Below, piece by piece: positions 56,327-64,000 of a DNA stretch of 64,000 nt. The stretch is taken from the NCBI RefSeq assembly GCF_015689175.1, contig NZ_CP065047.1:5894134-5958133 (forward strand), written 5' to 3'. A program made the position numbers and the translations under genes. This DNA is from Mycobacterium kubicae. GTDB taxonomy: Bacteria > Actinomycetota > Actinomycetes > Mycobacteriales > Mycobacteriaceae. The first letter of the stretch is position 1; every line of letters begins with the position of its first letter. The notes under the pieces were generated by a model, which saw only the letters and a program-made list of their open reading frames with translations, made no database searches and was not told where the DNA came from.

Positions 56327-57086
56327 CCGCCCTGGTCCCCGACGTCGGGCAATCGGCAACACTTCCCGCCGTCGAACCCGCGCCCACCGGTTGTTGCAGC
56401 TGCGCGGTTTCCAGCAGCCGCTCCAACGCCGCCTCCACTTCGGCCTTCCAGCCCAGGCCCTTGTCCAGCTCTAGGCGCAGCCGCGGGAAATAGGCGTGCG
56501 GCGCGACGACGACGAAGCCGGCGTCCAGCAGGAAGTCGGCGGCGATGATGCAGCGTTCCACCGTGCAGTCACACAGCGACTCGAGGACGGGGCGCACATC
56601 GGGATCCGCCGTGGACGGGTCTTGCAGCTCGGCGGCCGCCGGGGTGCGCCCGAACGCCTCCAACGCCCGCACCCCGCGGCGCACCAGTTCGTCGATCACT
56701 CGCGCGATCAAACTGTGCGGCAGATCGTCGGATGCTTGTCCGGGTTCGATGCCCATCGAGGTCAACAGCACCGCGTCCGGGGACACCGGCGCGGTCGGGA
56801 ACCGATGCGCGCGGGGCACCGCACCGGGCGGGGCGTAGAGGACATAGCCCAGGCAGGGCGGTTCGGCGTTGCTGCGCTCGTCCGGGATGGCGGTCGCGAC
56901 CTGCCCGCACGAGCCCCATTCCAGCATCACCATGGAAAGCCAGGCTTCTTTTTCGAACTCCGGGTCGGCGAGGTGGTCATCCTTGCCGAGGGTCGCGGGA
57001 TCCACCTCCCAGAACACGCAGCGACGCGCATGCTTCGGGAGCTGCTCGAAGGCCTCGAGCCGCAGCGCTGTGATGCGAGCTGACAC
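56313..57086 (-). CDS. conserved mycobacterial protein, Rv3916c family (possibly GNAT-like)
   Basis: Product of 257 residues, start GTG 57086 with AGGAG four bases upstream; it opens SARITALRLEAFEQLPKHARR. Features such as YVLYAPPGAVPRAHRFP and DELVRRGVRALEAFGRTPAA recall acyltransferases of the GNAT type, but no clear acetyl-CoA loop is seen, so function is open. The open frame continues to 57359 without matching the family. It converges on cwlM with a 14-bp overlap. Confidence 0.82.
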   Translation of the reverse strand: MSARITALRLEAFEQLPKHARRCVFWEVDPATLGKDDHLADPEFEKEAWLSMVMLEWGSCGQVATAIPDERSNAEPPCLGYVLYAPPGAVPRAHRFPTAPVSPDAVLLTSMGIEPGQASDDLPHSLIARVIDELVRRGVRALEAFGRTPAAAELQDPSTADPDVRPVLESLCDCTVERCIIAADFLLDAGFVVVAPHAYFPRLRLELDKGLGWKAEVEAALERLLETAQLQQPVGAGSTAGSVADCPTSGTRAVKNR

Positions 57087-57455
57087 TAGTCTCCTAGCCT
57101 CCCTGCGGTAGCGCCGCGCCCGACCACGCTCCGCCGCGGGCCGGCGCCGCGTCCACACCACCGCAAGGCGATGCGAGAAGTCCCGATCTTCCCGGACCGG
57201 TGTGCACCGGCAACCCATCCAGGATAGGAGAGTCGACTGCATTCGGGCCAGTGTTGGCCCGACCACATGGAACACCACCCCCGCGCACCCGGGGCCACAC
57301 GCCGGCCGTGCTGCGACCCGCCGATCACCCTGGCCGGATCGCGAAATGCCATGGCGCACACGGGGTCTCCGATGGGTTGAGGGGCGGGCGGGGTGTCACG
57401 TCGGTGACCGAAACCGCCGCGGTGTCACAGTGACGTAATTACTCGGTATGGCGGT
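57087..57455. other. 369-bp gap between the Rv3916c-like gene and parB
   Basis: Contains the parB 3' flank (GTGAC and GTCAC half-sites at 57403-57427 could form a weak hairpin) and the promoter region of the Rv3916c-like gene. No gene supported. Confidence 0.45.
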
Positions 57456-58438
57456 TCATGCCTTGTCGGTGGTCATCAAGTCGACGATGCGCTGGAGGTC
57501 ATCGACCGAGCCGAACTCCACCACGATCTTGCCCTTGCGTTTGCCGAGGCTCACCGAAACGCGGGTGTCGTACGCGGTCGAGAGCCGCTCAGCAACGTCC
57601 TGCAGGCCGGGCATCTGGATCGGCTTGCGGCGCGGCGGGGCGGGCTTGGCGCCGTCGCCGCGGTTGGCCAGGGTGACCGCCTCCTCGGTGGCGCGCACCG
57701 ACAGACCCTCGGCGACGATGCGACTGGCGAGCTCTTCTTGTGCCTCGGGGCCGGCTTCCAGAGACAGCAGCGCGCGGGCGTGCCCGGCGGAGAGCACGCC
57801 GGCGGCCACGCGACGCTGCACCGGGATGGGCAGCTTCAGCAGCCGGATCATGTTGGTGATCAACGGGCGGGAGCGCCCGATGCGGGAGGCGAGTTCGTCA
57901 TGGGTGACGTCGAATTCGTCCAGCAGCTGCTGGTAGGCGGCCGCCTCTTCCAACGGGTTCAGCTGCACCCGATGGATGTTTTCCAGCAGCGCGTCGCGGA
58001 GCAGATTGTCGTCGCCGGTCTCGCGCACGATGGCCGGTATCGTCGCCAGACCCGCCTCTTGGGCGGCTCGCCAGCGCCGCTCCCCCATCACGATCTGGTA
58101 GCGGGCACCGGATCCGCTGGCCCCGTCGACCGCCCGCACCACGATCGGCTGCAAGAGGCCGAACTCGCGGATGGAGTGCACCAGTTCGGCGAGCGCCTCC
58201 TGGTCGAACACCTGGCGTGGCTGGCGGGGGTTGGCCTCGATCGACGACGGCGGGATCTCCCGGTATACCGCGCCCATCGCGGCGGCGTCCGGCAACGGTC
58301 CGCCGATGACGACATCCGCGGCGGCCGAACCCATGCGGGGGCCAAGCGTGGCCGGTCCGCTGTCACCCTCGGCGGGTCCGGTCGGAATCAGGGAGGCCAG
58401 TCCCCGGCCGAGTCCGCCTTTTCTCCGTGACGACTGCG

Positions 58439-58442
<4 letters not shown>
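57456..58442 (-). CDS. parB: ParB, chromosome partitioning CTPase
   Basis: Product of 328 residues. It opens [15 protein letters not shown]. The ParB/Srx nucleotide-binding part contains [12 protein letters not shown] and the GERRWRA motif. The helix-turn-helix part ([19 protein letters not shown]) reads parS, and a C-terminal dimer domain ends in [13 protein letters not shown]. ParB loads on parS, spreads by CTP-dependent sliding and with ParA segregates the origin. ATG 58442 overlaps the parA stop as ATGA. Two perfect parS sites lie within 1.8 kb upstream. Confidence 0.96.
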
Positions 58443-60225
<1,783 letters not shown>

Positions 60226-60270
60226 CTAACTACATGCCTGTAACTCTGTCGGTCACGACCGCGTCACGAA

Positions 60271-60831
60271 TCAGTCACGCAAGACAACAACCCGGCGCGA
60301 CGGCTCCACGCCCTCACTCTCGCTGTGGACCCCCGGCACCGCCGCCACAGCATCGTGGACGATCTTGCGCTCGAACGGCGTCATCGGCGAGAGCTCCTCG
60401 CGATCACCCGACTCGGCCACCCGTCGCGCCACCTTGGTGCCCAGCGCCGCCAACTCCTCGCGCCGGCGGCGGCGCCAGCTCGCGATGTCGAGCATCAGCC
60501 GGCTGCGCACGCCGGTCTTCTGATGCACCGCCAACCGGGTCAGCTCCTGCAGCGCATCGAGCACCTCGCCGCCGCGCCCGACCAACTTGTTCAGATCGTC
60601 GCTGCCGTCGATGCTCACCACCGCGCGGTTGCCTTCGACGTCCAAGTCGATGTCGCCGTCGAAGTCCAACAGGTCCAACAACTCTTCGAGGTAGTCGCCG
60701 GCGATCTCGCCTTCGGCGACCAGTCGCTCTTCCAGATCGTCGCCTTGGTCGGCGCCTTCGGCGGCGTCGTCGTCGGCTCCATCCACGACCTGGGTGTCGG
60801 TCTCGAGCTCGGTGGTGTCGGCTTCAGTCAT
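60271..60831 (-). CDS. khpB: KhpB (Jag), RNA-binding protein with KH and R3H domains
   Basis: Product of 186 residues: acidic N-terminus (about 60 residues, EADTTELETDTQVVDGADDD), KH-type domain with VGRGGEVLDALQELTRLAV, and R3H domain with SPMTPFERKIVHDAV. It binds RNA, probably with KhpA, and in other bacteria affects cell elongation; in actinobacteria its gene stays next to yidC. The gap to rsmG is 69 bases. Confidence 0.93.
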   Translation of the reverse strand: MTEADTTELETDTQVVDGADDDAAEGADQGDDLEERLVAEGEIAGDYLEELLDLLDFDGDIDLDVEGNRAVVSIDGSDDLNKLVGRGGEVLDALQELTRLAVHQKTGVRSRLMLDIASWRRRRREELAALGTKVARRVAESGDREELSPMTPFERKIVHDAVAAVPGVHSESEGVEPSRRVVVLRD

Positions 60832-60937
60832 GACTTTCTCTCCCCTCGTTCACGGGTCGGTCTTCAGCGATGTTGTGCACCGCGATGCGGTTGGTCGGCG
60901 AGCCCGGCGCGTGCGTCGAGGCCCTACCGAAGCCGCG

Positions 60938-62056
60938 TCAACGTTTGCGTTTTTTGGGCCGCGCTCCCGGACGCGGCGTGCGGTTCGGCGGACCGGCATT
61001 TCGGCCACCTGGGTTGGGCTTGTTCGGTTGCGCTTTGGCCGGTGTGGTGCCGGCGACCTCGTCCTCGGATTCGACGTCCAGGGACTCTGGCACCACGCCG
61101 TCGCCATCGGACGGTGATCCGTTGCCACTGCCCGCCGTGCTTCTGGGTGCGCGCTTGGGCTTGGCGCCCGGTGCCGGCGCGTTGGCGGCCCGGCGCGCGA
61201 TGGCTTCCTGCTTCTTGGCCTCTTCTTCCTTCTCGATCCGCCCGAACACGTAGTGCTGCTGACCGAAGGTCCAGATGTTGTTGGCGAACCAGTACAAGAT
61301 GATCGCCAGCGGAAGGAACGGGCCACCGACGACAACGCCGAGCGGAAACACGTAGAGGGCAAGCTTGTTCATCATCGCGGTCTGGGGATTGGCCGCCGCT
61401 TCGGCGCTCTGCCGGGCCACCGATGCGCGGCTGTTGAAGTACGTCGCGATGCCCGCCAGGATCATCACCGGCATGCCCACCGCGATCACCGCGGGGCGAC
61501 TGAAATCGATGAACGCGTCCAACCCACCGCGCTGCGTCATGGACGCACCGATGGGGGCGCCGAACAGATTGGCATCCAGGAAGTGGCCCACATCAGTGGG
61601 CGTGAAGACGTAGTTTCCCGTGAGCCGGTTCTGGACCACCGACATCTGCGGTTGCCCGAAGCCGCCCGTCGTCCGGTTGAACGAGCGCAGCACGTGATAG
61701 AGCCCGAGGAACACCGGGATCTGCGCGAGCATCGGCAAGCATCCCAAGATCGGATTGAACCCGTGCTCGCGTTGCAGCTTCTGCATTTCCAGCGCCATGC
61801 GCTGACGGTCCTTGCCGTACTTCTTCTGCAACGCCTTGATTTGGGGCTGCAACTCCTGCATCTGCCGTGTCGTGCGGATCTGGCGCACGAACGGCTTGTA
61901 GAGCAGCGCGCGCAAGGTGAAGACCAAGAACATCACCGACAGCGCCCACGCGAAGAAGTTGGAAGGCCCGAGCACGAAGGCGAACGCCTTGTACCAGACC
62001 CACATGATCCACGAGACCGGGTAGTAGACGAAGTCGAGGCTGAAAAAATCAAACAA
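60938..62056 (-). CDS. yidC: YidC, membrane protein insertase
   Basis: Product of 372 residues. It has five membrane helices: near the N-terminus ([17 protein letters not shown]), around 35-55, around 105-125, and further helices near 180-240. A cytosolic coiled region lies between ([20 protein letters not shown]). The C-terminal 90 residues are basic and Pro/Gly-rich. It inserts proteins such as ATP synthase subunits into the membrane. The gene overlaps yidD by eight bases. Confidence 0.95.
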   Translation of the reverse strand: MFDFFSLDFVYYPVSWIMWVWYKAFAFVLGPSNFFAWALSVMFLVFTLRALLYKPFVRQIRTTRQMQELQPQIKALQKKYGKDRQRMALEMQKLQREHGFNPILGCLPMLAQIPVFLGLYHVLRSFNRTTGGFGQPQMSVVQNRLTGNYVFTPTDVGHFLDANLFGAPIGASMTQRGGLDAFIDFSRPAVIAVGMPVMILAGIATYFNSRASVARQSAEAAANPQTAMMNKLALYVFPLGVVVGGPFLPLAIILYWFANNIWTFGQQHYVFGRIEKEEEAKKQEAIARRAANAPAPGAKPKRAPRSTAGSGNGSPSDGDGVVPESLDVESEDEVAGTTPAKAQPNKPNPGGRNAGPPNRTPRPGARPKKRKR

Positions 62057-62363
62057 AGGACTTACTCTCCCCTCGCATCACCGGGGCCCGCCCGGCGGCG
62101 TCATCGAAGTCGGCCCGATCGGTCGGGCTCTCGGGCTCGCGTTCGGGTATCGGGTCCCATCCTCCCCGATGCCACGGTCCGCACTTGGCCAACCTGGCTG
62201 CTGCCAGCCATCCGCCACGGATGACGCCGTACTCACTCAAGGCGTCGACGGCGTATTGACTGCAGGTCGGAACGAAACGGCAAGAGGCCGGCCGCAGCGG
62301 CGAGACCATGTGCCGGTAAAGCTGAATCAGATAGATCACTGCGCGCGCGATCGACCGGCTCAT
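62049..62363 (-). CDS. yidD: YidD, membrane protein insertion efficiency factor
   Basis: Product of 104 residues. It has an amphipathic N-terminal helix, the family core [16 protein letters not shown] and [10 protein letters not shown], and a hydrophilic tail. Overlaps rnpA by four bases (start CAT at 62361-62363) and yidC by eight. Confidence 0.93.
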   Translation of the reverse strand: MSRSIARAVIYLIQLYRHMVSPLRPASCRFVPTCSQYAVDALSEYGVIRGGWLAAARLAKCGPWHRGGWDPIPEREPESPTDRADFDDAAGRAPVMRGESKSFV

Positions 62364-62722
62364 CGTTGCTTACCCAACCGCTCGGACGCGCGCCGCAAGC
62401 CGCTGCGCAGTTGTTGTTCCAGCCGCGCCGAGGACACGTGCCGGCTGCTGGGCAGCGCACGGATGACGACGCGGTCATTGGGGTGCAGATCGTCGATCAT
62501 CGTCCGCGCCACATGACGCAACCGCCGCGCGACGCGGTGCCGTTCCACCGCCGAACCCACCGGCTTGGCGATGATCAAACCCACCCGCGGCCCACGTCCG
62601 TCTTCGTGTTCGCCCGCCCGGCGGGCATGGACGACGAGGTCGGGTTGCGCCGTGCGCACCCCATACTTAACCGTCGTGTCGAACTCGGTTGACCGCCTCA
62701 TGCGGTTGCGAGCGGACAACAC
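62360..62722 (-). CDS. rnpA: RNase P protein component
   Basis: Product of 120 residues. The central beta sheet is followed by the RNR-type motif ([16 protein letters not shown]) that holds RNase P RNA. Together with the RNA it removes 5' leaders of pre-tRNAs. GTG 62722 is followed by Leu-Ser-Ala-Arg as in the family. rpmH ends 21 bases upstream, typical of the rpmH-rnpA operon. Confidence 0.94.
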   Translation of the reverse strand: MLSARNRMRRSTEFDTTVKYGVRTAQPDLVVHARRAGEHEDGRGPRVGLIIAKPVGSAVERHRVARRLRHVARTMIDDLHPNDRVVIRALPSSRHVSSARLEQQLRSGLRRASERLGKQR

Positions 62723-62743
62723 CGCTGCGAGACCGGACTGCGA

Positions 62744-62887
62744 TCAGGCAGATAAAGCGCGACGACCCTTACGGCGCCGGCCCGACACAATGGCCCGCCC
62801 GGCTCGGGTGCGCATGCGCAACCGGAAACCGTGGACGCGGGCTCGGCGCCGGTTGTTCGGCTGGAAGGTCCGCTTGCCCTTGGCCAC
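62744..62887 (-). CDS. rpmH: ribosomal protein bL34
   Basis: A 47-codon gene. It begins (GTG) [20 protein letters not shown] and continues with the basic bL34 sequence, ending in KGRRALSA and TGA. GAGGAGA lies five bases before GTG 62887. Ribosomal large-subunit protein at the start of the origin-proximal minus-strand operon. Confidence 0.97.
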   Translation of the reverse strand: MAKGKRTFQPNNRRRARVHGFRLRMRTRAGRAIVSGRRRKGRRALSA

Positions 62888-63424
62888 GGCTTTCTCCTCG
62901 GTCTATCTGGCATAACCCGTCCGGCCGAACCTGGGTGATACTCGTCGGTCGGAGGTCTATCGCGAGCTGGCCGGCGCGGTCCCTGAATACTGCATTACAG
63001 GTCGCAGCCGCATCGCCGACTTTCGGGCGACTGTTTGAGGGTACTGACCGGCCTTGCCCTGGTCAAACCTCGTCTGCCACATGGACTCCCAGGACGACTC
63101 GCCGGGCCCACCAAAGTTACCTACGCGAATACGACAGAACGGTTGGCAGCCGCACCGAAAACTGTTAGCTTCGGGCGGTGAAGTTTTGAGGCGGGGTAGG
63201 CCTCGAAGCGATGGGCGACAACGATGCGAAGATGGCGGAGCACCTAGCTGCCTGGACAACCCACCCGGTTGTCCCCAGCGCGGAGATCGCGAGCCGCTGC
63301 CGGTAGGCCGCGGCACGTTATCGACCGTCCTGTCCACACCTGTGGATAACTATGTGGACAGAATCTTGCCGCCGACAACGGTTGTACCTCGACCCGGAAT
63401 AGCGAGAGCCAGGGAGATGCGTCG
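62888..63424. promoter_or_regulatory. rpmH-dnaA intergenic region (537 bp) with DnaA boxes
   Basis: Divergent promoter region of rpmH and dnaA; no gene supported. DnaA-box-like elements lie in the right part. The functional origin of mycobacteria is normally between dnaA and dnaN, beyond this window. AGGGAG at 63411-63416 serves the dnaA start. Confidence 0.7.
63330..63361. promoter_or_regulatory. cluster of three DnaA boxes in the dnaA promoter
   Basis: CTGTCCACA at 63330-63338; TGTGGATAA at 63341-63349, the exact reverse complement of TTATCCACA; TGTGGACAG at 63353-63361. A weaker TTGTCCCCA is at 63269-63277. They lie 64-95 bases before the dnaA start, fitting autoregulation by DnaA. Confidence 0.7.
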
Positions 63425-64000
63425 TTGACCGATGATCCCGGTTCCGGATTCGCAACGGTGTGGCGGGCGGTCGTCTCCGAACTCAACGGAGAACCACACG
63501 CCCAGGGCGGTTCGAGCAACGGCATCACGCTGGCCAATCCACTGACCCCTCAGCAAAGAGCATGGCTGAACCTGGTGCAGCCGCTGACGATCGTCGAAGG
63601 GTTTGCTCTGCTGTCGGTGCCGAGCAGTTTTGTGCAGAACGAGATCGAACGCCACCTGCGCACCCAGATCACCGATGCGCTCAGCCGGCGGCTCGGACAA
63701 CAGATTCAGCTCGGGGTTCGCATCGCTCCCCCGGCCGCTGACGACATCGACGAGAACGCTTTCTCGCAAGCCGAATCCTTCTCGCCGGCCGAGGCCTTCA
63801 CGCCCTCGGATGCCTTCGTGGCCAAGCCGGAGGTTATGCGCCGCCCCGAGCAATTGGACTCGATCGATGTCGAGGAGAACGGCGAGACCAACGGTGGCCC
63901 GAGTTGGCCCACGTATTTCACCGAGCGCCCGCACAGCAACGACAGTGCCGCGGCGGCCGGGGGCACCAGCCTCAATCGCCGCTACACCTTCGACACCTTT
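63425..64000 (+). CDS. dnaA: DnaA replication initiator, N-terminal 192 residues (runs off the right edge)
   Basis: TTG 63425 opens [20 protein letters not shown], matching mycobacterial DnaA, with AGGGAG eight bases upstream. Domain I (about residues 1-100) contains [20 protein letters not shown] and [10 protein letters not shown]. Linker domain II contains four imperfect hexapeptides (about residues 112-135). The window ends at [10 protein letters not shown], the entry to the AAA+ domain III. DnaA binds DnaA boxes, opens the origin and loads the helicase. Confidence 0.97.
   Translation, partial: MTDDPGSGFATVWRAVVSELNGEPHAQGGSSNGITLANPLTPQQRAWLNLVQPLTIVEGFALLSVPSSFVQNEIERHLRTQITDALSRRLGQQIQLGVRIAPPAADDIDENAFSQAESFSPAEAFTPSDAFVAKPEVMRRPEQLDSIDVEENGETNGGPSWPTYFTERPHSNDSAAAAGGTSLNRRYTFDTF
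63758..63829 (+). repeat. 18-bp (hexapeptide) repeat in the DnaA linker
   Basis: Four tandem imperfect units of 18 bases encode [18 protein letters not shown] and AFVAKP. The phenylalanine at position 2 of each unit is always TTC. It lies in the poorly conserved domain II linker. Confidence 0.6.

Overview
The window is about 66% G+C chromosomal DNA from a mycobacterium, probably a slow grower outside the M. tuberculosis complex. The gene order follows the segment that runs from gltB through the ESX-1 and ESX-2 type VII secretion loci to the replication-origin end of the chromosome (parB-parA-rsmG-khpB-yidC-yidD-rnpA-rpmH-dnaA). Comparisons with M. tuberculosis (Rv numbers) are from memory of those families; no database search was run.

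Layout. 1-2174: 5' part of gltB (minus). 2827-6650: a ParA/MinD-like ATPase gene (Rv3860-like), then an accessory insert of an ECF sigma factor gene with a SnoaL-like tail, divergent from an NmrA-family oxidoreductase gene and a Ddn-like deazaflavin reductase gene. 6788-8422: whiB6 and an Rv3863-like regulator gene. 8670-33509: a nearly complete ESX-1 locus (espE, espF, espG1, espH, eccA1, eccB1, eccCa1, eccCb1, PPE68, esxB, esxA, espI, eccD1, espJ on plus; espK, espL, espB, eccE1, mycP1 on minus). A DUF1275 membrane-protein gene sits between espJ and espK. No PE35 gene precedes PPE68. 33730-42818: an ESX-2 block (eccA2, eccE2, mycP2, eccD2, a MinD-like ATPase gene, espG2, esxC, esxD), all minus. 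It stops at esxD: PPE69, PE36, eccC2, eccB2 and everything up to the Rv3906c-like gene are absent. 43089-57086: pcnA, mutT4, a DUF6049-type gene, murJ, sigM with its anti-sigma gene, trxB2-trxC, cwlM and an Rv3916c-like gene. 57456-64000: the origin-proximal block with two perfect parS sites and, at the right edge, the first 192 codons of dnaA behind a cluster of DnaA boxes.

How the genes work together. ESX-1 encodes the membrane channel (EccB1, EccCa1/Cb1, EccD1, EccE1), the protease MycP1, the cytosolic AAA ATPase EccA1, the chaperone EspG1, the substrates EsxA/EsxB/PPE68 and the Esp proteins. WhiB6 is the expected local regulator. The ESX-2 block has a full set of accessory parts and a WXG100 pair but no EccB or EccC, so it cannot build a standard secretion channel from this locus alone. 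The right end handles cell-wall control (MurJ, CwlM), thiol redox (TrxB2/TrxC), tRNA CCA addition, origin segregation (ParAB-parS), membrane-protein insertion (YidC/YidD) and replication initiation.

Most interesting features: the missing PE35, the ESX-2 block without motor or EccB, the sigma/oxidoreductase insert with an 11-bp inverted repeat between its divergent genes, repeated GTTGCAGT elements at whiB6, a parS site overlapping the rsmG start codon, a 100-bp tandem duplication before mutT4, and a hexapeptide repeat in the DnaA linker. No tRNA, rRNA, insertion sequence or CRISPR array was seen.
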